A stretch of 64,000 bases of DNA from Dasypus novemcinctus (lineage: Eukaryota > Chordata > Mammalia > Cingulata > Dasypodidae). The stretch covers positions 95,999,675 to 96,063,674 of the forward strand of contig NC_080683.1 in NCBI RefSeq assembly GCF_030445035.2, read 5' to 3'. A model generated the notes under the pieces. The model was not told the DNA's origin and ran no database searches. It saw only the letters and a list, made by a program, of their open reading frames with translations. The translations under genes and the position numbers were made by a program. Each line of letters opens with the position of its first letter. Within the stretch, counting starts at the first letter, position 1. Below, piece by piece: positions 33,661 through 45,420 of this stretch.

Positions 33661-34860
33661 TATTTTATTTTATTCTATTTTTAAAGAAGCTTTAGATTAC
33701 ATAAATGTTACACTGAAAATATAGGGGATTCTCATATACTACACTGCCTCCCCCTCCCACATTTTTCCCCATTAACATCTTTTATTAGTACATTTTTTAT
33801 GATGAACACATATTGAAGCATTGCTACTAACCATGGTTAATAGTTTACATTATATTTTATACTTTGCACTGCACAATTTTATAGATTTTGACAAAATGTA
33901 TAATGGCCTGTATCCGTCATTGCAATGTCATACAGAACAATTCTAATGTCTCCCAAATGCCTTATGTTACACCTATTCTTCCCTATTCAGAACCTCTTGT
34001 GACTACTGCCTTTATCGGTGTTATAAGTTCTTCCATTGCTAGAACAATAAGTCTACTTGAGTCCATAGTTGTATTCCCCCCTTACGTTTGTTCATTCCTC
34101 TATCTTGAGGGTTTGGGGATGGTGATGCCCACTCTGTTTCCAATTGAGAGGGGGCTTAGATCTCATGCGGCAGATGGATGGAACTGTTTTGCTTGCAGTT
34201 GTAGATACCCTGATTTTTGAGATGGGCGTTGTCCATCATCATCCTTTTGTTAGTTGTCCTGGTGAGTCTGATGAACTGGAGAGTAGGTGTTGCAACTCTG
34301 TTGAGATTCAGGGCTCAACCAGCATATGAACAGACTGAAGATTTAAGTCTCTGGGACATATATTTAATGAGTATAGTGCTAATTATAGGTTCAAATAAAA
34401 GGGGCAGAAGAGTCATGAGTAGGGAAACTATAAATGAATCTAACTCTGTTACATTGGGGAACATATTCCAAGGTAAGGCTCACTGACAAGGTGCAAAATT
34501 CCTGAGATTGTCTGCTCTGCAGTGTCTAGATGTTTCTAGGGCCATCAGGAGTCCCCTGTTTGAGGCACTGTTTACTGTGTCATTGAGATTTTCCTGAGGC
34601 TCCTAAGTGTAACCTCTGGAATGATCTCCCAACTCACTTTGAAATCTCTTAGCCATAAAAACTCATATGTATTTAATATTTCCCTCTTTTGGTCAAGGTC
34701 ATTTTCCAATGCATTGCTAGTTGGTGCTAATCCCCCAGTGCTATGGAACCTCATCCCCAGGAATTATGTCCCTCCGCCGGGGGATGGTAGTGCATTTATA
34801 TGCTGAGTTTGGCTTAGAGAGATGTGACATGGCCATTTTGACCAGACTACAAACAAACCA
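33661..34860. repeat. Unclassified xenarthran repeat, copy 2 (longest)
   Basis: About 1.2 kb. Its 33840-34310 part matches 36155-36595 and 21325-22120, with cattgcaatgtcatacagaa, agttcttccattgctagaac and gttgtccatcatcatccttt. The rest continues to gagatgtgacatggccattt. Small overlapping ORFs (60-110 residues) are not conserved between copies. Mobile-element class and strand unknown. Confidence 0.7.
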
Positions 34861-35040
34861 TTAACTTTTCTTTTTCTTTTCCAAAATGAAAACTACTTTC
34901 TTGTTTTAATCTGTTGACAAAAATAATAAAAACCCATTTTTAGAAAATTAGACAATGCCAATAATTATAAAATAAAACCATCAAATGCAAAATATTCGTT
35001 GGATGTTTTCACAGGATATGCTCACTACATAGGGAAAAAA

Positions 35041-35430
35041 ATGATTGGTTGGGTTTTCTGAGAAGCAGGCTCTGAGATGGAGTTCGTTGTGCAGAACATT
35101 TAACGGGTAGCGTCCTATGATGCTATGAAAAGGAGGGAGAAGAAGCAGAATTGGGTAGAGAGAGAAAAACTGAGTTGCAATACAAAACTGACAACAGCCT
35201 CAGCCAACCACACAGGGAGCTGCAGTGAGGAAAGGGTCCATCAGAGTCATTCTGTGTTTGGCTGAGATGGCCTGACCTTCTACTCCTGCCTCCATCAGTC
35301 ATTGGATGTGCCCATACACCCTGCACAGGAGGGCAGGACATTGGGAGAGGTGGCTCTGCAGCTAGGGGATCCCTACAGGCACTCAAGCAACAAGTCCTTC
35401 CTTGAAGGGGGATCTGGACAGTGCATCTTC
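35041..35430. repeat. Possible ancient repeat, unassigned
   Basis: Begins ggttttctgagaagcaggct, ctgagatggagttcg, then cagaacatttaacgggta and cctcagccaaccacac. This looks like a diverged LTR or LINE segment. Weak. Confidence 0.3.
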
Positions 35431-36154
35431 ATGTCCATCACACACACACATATTTTATAATAATTTTAAACAAAAATCTTTTGTCTGATAGTCTGGACCC
35501 CTGTGTACTACATAAAAAACCAACAAGTTTTTTGTGAGATCTGTGTGAATGGAACCACTACCAGCCTGGAACAAAAGGGGCAGAAAAGGGGGCACATTGA
35601 AGGGAAAATCGCATCAAGGGCAGAACCATGGAAGCTGAGGTTTGGACTGAAGACATCTTCTTTGGGCCAAGAGAGCAGGCCCACCCATGTGTGTGGAAAG
35701 AGTGAGTCTACCCTGGCTCTAGGAGAGAGTGTGCCTTCCACCTGCTGTTCAGGAAAAGCACTGTCACCTCATTGATCTTAGAGGTTGGTGCCTATTCCCT
35801 GGGAATTGTGAAGACCCTGGCCACCACCCCAATGTGTAAAGAGGGTGGAGACTTCACCCCAGGGTTCAGGGAGAGCATGGCCTCCGTTCAGGCACTAGGA
35901 AGGGCTGGGACCACCACTACATCAGGATCAGGGGACAAATTATTATTCCATAGATGACTCTCAGACCCTGAAATGTAATGGAATATGCCCTGCAGGGTTT
36001 CATAATTGTTTGGGACCAGTGACCCCTGTTTTCCTTCCAATTTCACCCTGTAGGTATGGGAATGTTTATCCTATGCCTGCCCCTCCTTTGTATATTTGAA
36101 GAAGATAACATGTTTTCTAGGTTTCACAAGTCCACAGACAGAGGGGAATTGTGT
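35431..36154. other. No gene or repeat recognised
   Basis: Includes short ORFs of up to 90 residues (35503-35775) without recognisable identity. Confidence 0.4.
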
Positions 36155-36595
36155 CCCAGGTTTTGACAAAATGTATAATGGCCCATATCTGTCATTGCAA
36201 TGTCATACAGAACAATTCCAATGTCCCCAAATTGCCCCATGTTACACCTATTCCTCCTTCTCCCTCCCTTCATAACCTCTGGTGACCACAATCTTTATAT
36301 CAGTGTTACAAGTTCTTCCACTGCTAGAATAAGAAGTCTACTTTAGTCCATAGTTGCATTCCCGCCTTATGTTTGTTCATTCCCCAATCTAGAGGATTTA
36401 GGGATGGTGATGCTCACTCTGTTTCTGATTGAGAAGGGGCTTAGATCCCATGGGGCAGCTGGATGGAAATGGCTTGCTTGCAGTTCTAGATACTCCGTTG
36501 TTTGGGATGGGTGTTGTCCATCATCATCCTTTTATTAATTGTCCTGGGCAAGTCCCATGAATTGGAGAGTAGGTTTTGCAAAAGCAGTTTCTGAG
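36155..36595. repeat. Unclassified xenarthran repeat, copy 3
   Basis: Same orientation and word order as 33880-34310 (ttttgacaaaatgtataatg, gttcattcc, gggtgttgtccatcatcatc, gagagtaggttttgcaa). Truncated at both ends relative to copy 2. Confidence 0.8.
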
Positions 36596-37223
36596 CTTCA
36601 TCAAACATCATTCATTTGTTTAAGTGATCCAGAAACATTTAGCCAGATTACAGAATTTTGAATTTTCAGGCAGTCAGATTGATTATAAACAAGACTGCTG
36701 ACTTACAAAAATGCCCTTTGTTCTTGTCATTTGATAAATATAATTTTGCTTTAGTTAATCAAGATACAGCTTCTCATGGTTGTTAAGGAAACAATCTGCT
36801 GTGAATGTGCAAAGCAGTGTCATTTGTGTAACTTGGTACCTTAGGGCAGCCACCGCATGGTTAATTTCTGCTGACGCATGAAAGCTCTGCTAGACTGTGT
36901 GAAGAGGTACAGGCATTATTGGAATTTCTGTTTTACTAAGAGAGAATTAGGGAATATTTACTGGATGGGTTTTCTGTGCAACCATATTTATTAGCAGAAT
37001 TCCAGCATGCTATAAGCCCATAAAAATCATTCAGTAAATTTTGTGTATGAGGTACTCCACTGAGTACTGTGGAATATACAAAAACATTTAAGCACAGTCC
37101 ATATATTTGCTTTTAAAAAATCAGGATACATCCTAAAAATACAATAGAATATTTGAAATAATCACTGTCCTAATGTGTGGCCACCTGCAGCCATTTGCAA
37201 AATCTATGCAACAATGAGAAATA
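36596..37223. other. AT-rich unique stretch, possible conserved non-coding DNA
   Basis: No ORF or repeat. AT-rich with several homeobox- and SOX-like words; see findings. Confidence 0.3.
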
Positions 37224-37310
37224 ACACACACACACACACACACACAGTGAGAGAAGGGGCAGGGAGAGAGGGAAGGGGGAAGGAAGGAGGGAGGGAGGGA
37301 AGGAAGGTGA
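37224..37310. repeat. (AC)n microsatellite followed by a purine tract
   Basis: AC repeat of about 23 bp (37224-37246), then gagaaggggcagggagagag and ggaaggagggagggagggaa, nearly all purine, to about 37307. Confidence 0.95.
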
Positions 37311-40040
37311 GATCAGTACTTTATGGGCATAGAAAAGGAAGCCAGGGCTCCCTCTCTAATTAGAGGATATATTCTCTAACCTTTTAGATATTTGAAAGCT
37401 AATTTAAACTCTGAAAAAAAGGTAAGACTCATCTATTAAGTGATCATTGGGCTTTCCCAAGGCGACTGTACATCCCAAATGCAATCATTTAAATGTCAGC
37501 CTTTCCCCCTCCTTTTCTGCTGTGATACAGAGAGCTCCATTGTCTGTTCCCTCATGCAGCTCCTGCTGGCAGATTCCATGTGAAATCACAGAGGGCGATT
37601 CTTCCTTGGGAGTGGGAGCGCTGGGGCGGGGGTGGGGGGGTTGGAGAGAATACAGCTGTGCCAGTTAGTCCAGCTCACCCAGCTCTGGCCTGCTGGGGAG
37701 AGAAAGGTGGGTTTGCGGCCCAGGACCCGGTGAAGCGTCGCCACCCTGTGGCCCAGCCTCCCTGGGAGCAGAGCCCACTGGCCGGGCACCGCAGCGGGTG
37801 AAGGAAAGACCCTCAAGCAGCCCAGCCTCATTGGGCCAGCGGAGCCCCTGACTCTGAGGGCTGACAATCCACACTTGAGGGGCTCCTCTTGGATGATACC
37901 TAGAGATGAAATAGGAGACTGAGTTCTGGGCACACAAAGAATTTACATGGAATGAAGGAAAGGGTTGTCTCCCCCACTTGTGTGTGTGTGTGTGTTGAGA
38001 AGGGGGGTTGAGGTCGGGAGTGACAAGGAGGTAGTGAGGAGCACTGCCTACTCTTCTTGGGAGCCTCAGAGAAAAATCCAATTAGATTTCCACCTCACAG
38101 GATGCAATAGCAATCCCCCCCCCCCCCCAAATTTCAGAGGGATTAACTAGTTCTTGTTAAAGAAAACCATAGAGGAGTCAAATAATATTAGATATGTAAT
38201 AACAGTTCTGGGCAGGGAAGACTTTCGTGAGTCATTCTGCGCACTTGCCATGCCTAATGCTCTCTCTGTTTCAGTTTGGAATTGGTTATGTGAATATCAA
38301 GGGCAGTCTTCCACAGGAAAATTGTCACAGAAGAGGCTGACATGCAGCCTGGAGAAGGACGCGGGCTTGTCCTGAGAAGGGGCAGAATGCAGGAGCTGGG
38401 CAGGCAGGGCCACGGCTCCAGGAGGGGGTGGAGCAGGCTGGTCACAATCAGACACGTCGGAAGTGGTGGCCTACGAGGAGACGCCTCAGTAAGGAGCAGG
38501 CTCTGTGAGCTGAGCTGAGCAATATTTAGGCGAAACAGCAGTACTTCGTGACTGATTCGCAATGGAAAGCAAGAGAGATGAAGAGCTAGGGCTCATAACC
38601 AGATAACCAGATGCTGGCCTTGGCTCCTGTGGGGCGCGTGTTCTCTCAGATGGGAGCTGGGGAGGACGTTGTCTGAACCTCTCACCACCTGCTCCTGCCC
38701 CAGCCTGCTCTGTCACCACACTCAAACAAGGCAGTTACCGAATTCCTTCCTGTGACGACTCCATTTTGCCTGCATATAAAGAAGATATTTTTCCAACCAA
38801 AACTTGAGACACATAAGCTCACCTGTGGTCTGACAGTGGAACAGGACTGTGTCTCCAAATGAGGATGGGAGGCCCTCCAGGTGATTCTACTTTTAGAGCT
38901 TCAGGAGTGAGATAAGAGATGCCTTAAGCTCTTCAGTGGTATGTGTTCCGTGTCCTCAAGTCATTAAGAGAATCCTGAGATTTCAGAAAAGCACATTAAT
39001 AAAATTGATCTGGATAAATCTCAGGATTCCATAATCTTCACATTATGGCCCCTGAAAGAATTCTGTTTCCATAACAATTTTTCCTACTCTCATAAGGCTT
39101 GAAAAAAGATCATAACAAAGCGTCCTGTTTCCTTCCTTTCTGTTCATCAAGTTTTAAAAAAAAAATCCCTACCCCATTCCTTTTAATGGGTTAAAGTTCC
39201 ATTTCCAGGCTAATTGCAAATTAAGTGAAGAAAAATATCACCGTAAGCCTGTGAGTGGTGGGGGAACAGCAAGTCCCACGTCCCACTCACTAGAACTAAG
39301 GTGTGTGTTGTTAACTACAAGAATTATGTCACCCAAGATTTGAAGTGAGGCATCAATTTTGTTGCCATGGGAGACAAGGATACGGTCTCGCTCCAGGGCA
39401 GACGGCAGAGTTGTTTCCTGAGAAGGAAAAGTAAGAAAATATCTCTCTCTGGGACAAAGCTTGGGCCAGTTTACCAGCAGTCCTCTCGTATGATTGGAGG
39501 TTTCCTGAGCTTGGGGTCCCTCATCTGTGATCCAGTGTGTGTGCAGCATCCATCTGGGACCACCTGTGCATCATCCCCTTATGGAACTTTGGTTCGAGAG
39601 GAACCCATGTGACCATGAAGCTCCTGCTGTGGGCTGTGCTGTGAGAAAGTCCTTTGTCTCTGACCAGGAATCTCAAGTCTTCCGCTGGCATTAATGAAGC
39701 TGTAGCTGTGAGCTTGCAAGCAGGGTACGATTCTCAGACCCTTCACAGTGCCTTACATTTTTCTCTCTTGTCATCTCTTTGGGTCATCATTTGACCAGGA
39801 GTTGGGAGAAATTACGGTGAAGAGGTGATAAGAACAACAAGGGCAAAGTATGTGGCCAATGTGAGCTGAATATTGTCCCCTTCAGGCTCTGGTAGCCTCC
39901 TGGTTATCTTTACTCTCTTTTTGCCCCCATCAAAGCAAGCATCAGGGCAGTGCATTCCTGGGCATGGACTTAGTTCTTGTGAATAAGGATGCCGTGATTT
40001 AGTGAGAGGCTCCCCTCAGTACCCGATCTCTGTTCCTTAT
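37311..40040. other. No gene recognised
   Basis: Unique-looking. 37600-37880 is GC-richer with overlapping ORFs up to 138 residues on both strands, none recognisable. A C-run lies at about 38117-38128, and a short TG repeat at about 37978-37994. Confidence 0.4.
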
Positions 40041-40185
40041 ACCAGTTTTGAAAGTTTGGTATTATCCTGACCTGAGATTCAGCTGGGCTAGGACACGTTT
40101 CCAGTATCACAGAGCCTAGTGATGGAGGTAGGATTCATCCCGTGTTCATCTGGTAGCAAAGCTCATACTCTTCTCACTACCACCC
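40041..40185 (-). repeat. MIR-type SINE fragment, antisense
   Basis: Order ggtattatcctgacctgaga, cacagagcctagtgatggag, gtaggattcatcccgtgttc, aagctcatactcttctcact matches an antisense MIR. Confidence 0.55.
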
Positions 40186-42396
40186 TATGCTAGGTCAGTT
40201 GTGGAATAAAATTCCAGAAGAAAACAAGAAATGTTTTAGTCATGATGGTTGCTTAACTTCCCCTCCCCCAAAGACTTCATCACTCCATTTCCTGATTTGC
40301 TACCTATTTCATTTGCCCCCTATCATTTCCATTCCACTGTTCCTCAGCTCTCTTCCCAACACGTGTCCCTTGCCCATTAGTTTCTCTTCTTGACTGTGGA
40401 GTTATTAATTCTATTTTTTCACAGCTGGCTGGAATTCTGCTTGTGAGGAAACCGGTTAAGAGGCATTGGGTTGTGCATGATCTAAGACAGAAATGACAGG
40501 AAGTGTAAGATGAACTGATACTTGACAGCAATAAGAAGGTAGTCCATGACCTCAGCTTCCATTCCGCTGGGTTTAAAACGCATCCACCGGAAACCTGGGT
40601 TGGGAGCTCCTGTCCCCAAGTCCTCCCCACGGGGGCTCGTTGAGGGAGGGCTGCCGGCCAGCCTGTATTTCCAGGAAATGAGTGTTGATTCCTTGAAATG
40701 ATAACTTTAAAGCAAAGACATTTTGATGCTTCTTAAAAAGAGAAGAGCATTTGAAGAAAAGCTGACTGGAAAGAGAAAAATCAACAATTCACTTTCATTT
40801 TCAGTTGCCTGGCACCTGCTGCCACATATGCGCAGCCTGTGAAATTCCCTGGGGTCTGTGAGCAGGTGGCGGAACATCCGCTAAATGAGCTGCCAACGTA
40901 TACATCACCAAGCTCTTTCATTTTCCCAGAATTCACCCAACTCCTCACTCAGCCCTGGGGATGCCTCAGAGCACAGAAGATTTAAAAACAGAAGCGTATT
41001 TACAAATTCATCCCCACTTCCAATTACAATGATACTACATATTGCCATCAGGATTTTTATTCATCACCGCCTTCAGGATAAGGTGAAAGGTAAAGAAACA
41101 CATTCTAAAGGGTATTAGAATTTAATAGCTTACCGTTAGCTTACACTGTCATCTGAGTTGAGTTGGTGGAGAAATATACAGTTAGAGGTCTTTTGTAGAG
41201 GAAGAGAGGCAAAAAAGACAAGACAATATGAGAGGAATAAAGCGATGGTTCCAAACGGCAGAGAATAGAAAATATTGGGGACGTGGATAACTAGATTGAC
41301 CGTGTTCATCATGGCTAATCAAGAAGGCCCAGTGAAGGGCAAGAAATTCAAAATCCTCCTCCTCCCTACTTGAATGTTTGTTTTCACTCCACTGGTTCCA
41401 CTTTGTCCAGGTCATGTAGGCCCAGCCCCTCAAACTGTAGAGGAGCACAATAAAGAGAGCAATGGTGAGCCCAAGGAAGGTACCAGGCCTGGCCTGGGCT
41501 GGTGCGCCCAAGGCAGTTCTTGATAAGAAAGAAGAGAAAATTAAGAATGGGTGCGGTTTTGAATCTGTTCACCAATGGCCTCTCATCCCTTCTACACAGC
41601 CACAACAACCAGTCTGCATCCCTGTCAGGCTGGTCATTGCCACTTAAGACTCCACTCTGGCTGGTTTGGCCAAGCCATCCTGTGGTTTGATGAGCAGAGC
41701 AGTAGATTCTCTCCTTACTCCAGAAACATCAGGTTTCTCAGGTGGGTGTGGGCGTCTGTGTGTGAGAGTGAAAAATGAGTATGAGAAATCCTCAGATTTG
41801 GCCTACAATATTATTTTATTTTGGCTTATGGAACAACGTTTATTTCCTGTTTATGATTTTACTTTTTTGTTTGTTGTGTGTGTGTGTGTGTGAAAAATGT
41901 GATATAGCTTTTAAGGAAAGAATACTTTATAGATCAGGTGTGGGATGTCGTCAGAGTTGTGGTATATGACCCTCTGTCTCTCATGTAGTTCTAATATTCA
42001 TATTTCTGCCTTTATGTCTGAATCTGGGCACATCTTTGTTTCTCTCTCTCTCTGCATCACTTCTCTTTTTAACTGTCCATCTCTTTCTTTTTATTCCTCT
42101 GTTTTGCCTTTTCCTACCCTTTCCATTCTTTCTCCCCCCATTCATTTATTCAAAGTTGGATTGAGTGCCAGCCACTGCACATTGCTCACTAAAAAGGATA
42201 ATTCTACCCCGCAAGAAAAAACCTGAATTAGGCAGCTTTTTCATACATGCCCCTCAATCAGTGTTGTTTTCCATAAGCCAGTGTCCTTTGAGGAAAAAAA
42301 ATTCTTGATCATTTCCCTGACCTTTGATTGAGTTTTCACAAGGGTCCTAGGCCAGGCTATATTGAATCACGATGCCCTTTGAAGTTGGTAAGAAAT
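40186..42396. other. No gene recognised
   Basis: Unique-looking; a (TG)n tract at about 41875-41892. ORFs of 109 residues or fewer, without known similarity. Confidence 0.4.
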
Positions 42397-42406
42397 AAGT
42401 CAGTAA

Positions 42407-42839
42407 GGAGAAGTGGACTTGGCCCAGTGGTTAGGGAGTCCGTCTACCACATGGGAGGTCCACGGTTCAAACCCCGGGCCTCCTTGACCCGTGTGGAGCT
42501 GGCCCATGCGCAGTGCTGATGCTGGCCCATGCAAGGGATGCCCTGCCACGCAGGGGTGTCCCCCACGTAGGGGAGCCCCACGTGCAAGGAGTGCGCCCCA
42601 TAAGGAGAGCCACCCAGCACGAAAGAAAGTGTAGCCTGCCCAGGAATGGCGCCGCACACACGGAGAGCTGACATAGCAAGATGGCGCAACAAAAAGAAAC
42701 ACAGATTCCCCTGCCGCTGACAACAACAGAAGTGGACAAAGAAGACGCGGCAAATAGACACAGAGAACAGACAACCGGGTGGGGGGGGGGGGTGGGGAGG
42801 GGAGAGAAAGAAAGAAAGAAATCTTGGGAAAAAAAAAAG
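42407..42839 (+). mobile_element. DAS SINE, long subfamily
   Basis: Head gagaagtggacttggcccag, B box ggttcaaaccccgggcctcc, CpG-rich body, G-run at about 42779-42792, AAAG and A tail. A 10-bp duplication aagtcagtaa lies at 42397-42406 and 42840-42849. Confidence 0.95.
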
Positions 42840-42849
42840 AAGTCAGTAA

Positions 42850-43738
42850 AATGACAACACGAGCTCCTGGTATGGAGAGAAATGAAACAATACTTTCTGT
42901 AAAAATGAACATTGAGTTAAACTGCCTGATTTTAAATATTTTCAAACACCAAAGACATGGCTCTATAAGCACCAGATAGGAACAGAAAATGTGATAGGCT
43001 GGTTTTTCAAAGTTACAAGTATTTAAATCTTAAAATGATTCAGACTTCTGTTTGGGACTCTTCTTAATTTGTTTTTCTATAGTCAGAATACAGACCTCCC
43101 AAGAGTCTCAAGCTAGGAGGACTCCCAGTATCTGAACCATGATAGAGCCTCAGAGTGAATATGCTACCACTCTGCATAGAGGAGGTGCTAAACTCATGCT
43201 GAAATTCATTAGAGGAAAAAATAAATATGAAGGAAATGACTTTTCCCATGGAATACACTACTGTGCTTTCGAAGAATCTCTCATGTGCCCAGAACTGGAA
43301 GGTCTCATGTTTCATACCACTCAATCAAGTATTAGTGGGAAACTCAGAAGACATGAGAAAGACAGCATTTATTATTAATGAAAGTGCTGTTGCCCTCTAA
43401 GGAAACACAGGACACTTAATGCTCAGCTTGCCTCATCTTTTCATCAATAAATCCATGCTCCCTAATTGTTTATGGCATCCCTTGGTAGACTCACTGGAGA
43501 GGAAGACAGCTAATTAACAAAAACATTTTGCCCTTAATTAAGCTGCCCTTTCCTGTCTATGATACTACTTCCTGATAACTATACAAATTGAGGCTTTTCC
43601 AAATTTATTTATTAAAACTCCCATTACAGAACTGAATTCCAGATTATTTTAAAACACAATCCAATATGCTTCATTTATCTAATGAGATGCACGTATTCTC
43701 ACATATTTAAAAGATTAATTTCTTTTTTGCCTCTTCTT
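42850..43738. other. No gene or repeat recognised
   Basis: The AT-rich part 43380-43720 has several TAATTA words; see findings. Confidence 0.4.
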
Positions 43739-43751
43739 TCTCCCACTCCTT

Positions 43752-44092
43752 TTCTTTTAATGATTTATTTATTTATCCCTCCCCCCCATTGTTTGTGCTC
43801 GCTGTGTCTGTTTGTTGTATACTTTTTATTTTTTTAGGAGGCACTGGAACCAAACCAGGGACCTCCTATGTGGGATGCAGGCACCTAATCACTTGAGACA
43901 CCTTTGTTCTCTGCTTTGTTGAATCTCTCATTGTGTATTCCTCCTTGTGCCTCTTTGTTACATCATCTTGTTGCATCAACTCACCATGCCAACCCGTCAC
44001 ATCAGCTTGCTGTCTTGCTCGGCCTCTTTAGGAGGCACTGGGACCTGAGTCCGGGACTCAGAAGCTAACCACCTGAGCCACATCCGCTTCCC
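43752..44092 (-). mobile_element. Dimeric DAS-type SINE, minus strand
   Basis: Two heads at about 43838-43915 and 44028-44092. A 13-bp perfect duplication tctcccactcctt lies at 43739-43751 and 44093-44105. The dimer is therefore a single inserted unit, as at 15089-15942. Confidence 0.92.
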
Positions 44093-44149
44093 TCTCCCAC
44101 TCCTTCTTAACTGATGGACTATGAGGATAAGGTCGCATTTCCAAGGAGA

Positions 44150-44355
44150 GGCAGTAGAGTGTGTGGTAAGGGATGCCTCCCTGCAACCAGACTATCTGGT
44201 CTGTGACCTTGGCAAGCACTTAATTTTTCTGCTTTTTGGTTCCACTCTCTGTAAAATGGGTTAATAGGAATACCTACCTCAGGAGGCTTTTGTGAAGATT
44301 AAATAAAAGCTTTGCATATCGAAAGCACTCTATATGTTTGCTATAATTATTGTAA
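44150..44355 (+). repeat. MIR SINE
   Basis: Order gactatctggtctgtgacct, tggcaagcacttaatttttc, ctctgtaaaatgggttaata, cctacctcaggaggc, gtgaagattaaataaaagc, gaaagcactctatat. Confidence 0.8.
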
Positions 44356-45020
44356 GCTTTCCCCTTAGAATACTTAGAGTATTTATCCATTTACCTTATA
44401 GGGGAATCCAGTGGTCTGTCAATGTACTATAAAAATGTGAAGAACCCATTAATCCCTGGGGTATGGTGAATTGAGATAATTAGGTTCACCATTTCTCATA
44501 TCTTCAAAAATATTTTTAACTCAAAACATATAATGACCTCTGTGATAGGACAGAGAATGGATTTGGGGCCATACGTGGCAGATTTAGGTCAGGAATACAC
44601 TCCGTCACCCTCCCCAGCCTGCCTCCACATCTCCCCGATCCCGACCAAAAGCATATTTCAATTGTGTGCCTAGTTTTACCTGCACAAGCCGGTCCCAAGA
44701 TGAGCGCTCCCAAATTCAGAGGCCTGCTTCATTTTGACAATGAAACCCTAATTCTGGACAAATGTCCTTCTCTACTGCTATATGCTGGTAGCTAAGCATT
44801 CTGGAGAAAATCCGGTATTCAGGTGGGCTGGTTCCCCTAAAATACCAGGGTCTCCAAACTCTCCAGGGTTCTCCACACCACTTGGGAATCTTTTTCTTTC
44901 TCCCCAGTTCACACCATCCCCTCTTCTCCGAGGCAGCAATTTCCAACCCTCACCTCTGCCCTCAAGGCCGCTTCTCAAATCCTACCCCACCTTCTCAACC
45001 CACCCCAACTCTCCTATTCC
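44356..45020. other. No gene recognised
   Basis: Transitional sequence running into the GC-rich island. The start of a 210-residue ORF (44782-45414) lies here; I do not regard it as coding. Confidence 0.4.
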
Positions 45021-45420
45021 GCAGGAACACCCAAACTGCTTCATCTCGCACACGCCAAGGCGATTCCCTGCGCGGGCCTTTGCTGCTGCGTGGGGGAGTA
45101 CTGCGTGTCCCCCAGCCTCCTCCGCCTTTGGCTGCCCTACTCTTACTCTTCTCTTAGGACTTGGCTCAAGAATCACACCCCCCTCCCCGAAAGCCTTCGC
45201 GGATCAGCGGCCCCATCGCACCTCGGCTGGGTCTCGCTGGTCGGGGGTGCTCGCGTCACCCCCGGCACACGTCGCAGCGCTGTCTAATGACGCTGCTGCA
45301 CACTTGCCTGTTGACGGATCTGACTTCCCCAAGGAACCGTGTTCGCCGCCCTTCGAAGCCGCGTGCCTGTTCCGAACTGAACCTCACCATGAGGCACGGT
45401 CGAAGCTAACGTAGAAGACG
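45021..45420 (+). repeat. Probable L2 LINE 3' segment, unusually CpG-rich
   Basis: Order: tgcgcgggcctttgctgctg, aggacttggctcaagaatca, gaaagccttcgcggatc, gcgctgtctaatgacgctgc, acttgcctgttgacggatct mirrors the L2 3' body (ggctcaaatgccacctcc, gaagccttcc, cacttgcctgtttg). CpG retention is exceptional for an element this old. Confidence 0.45.

Noticed and set aside
44782..45414. 210-residue plus-strand ORF across the CpG island
   Set aside because: Pro/Ser-rich composition expected of GC-rich DNA, overlaps an apparent L2 segment, no recognisable domain, and overlapping ORFs exist in other frames.
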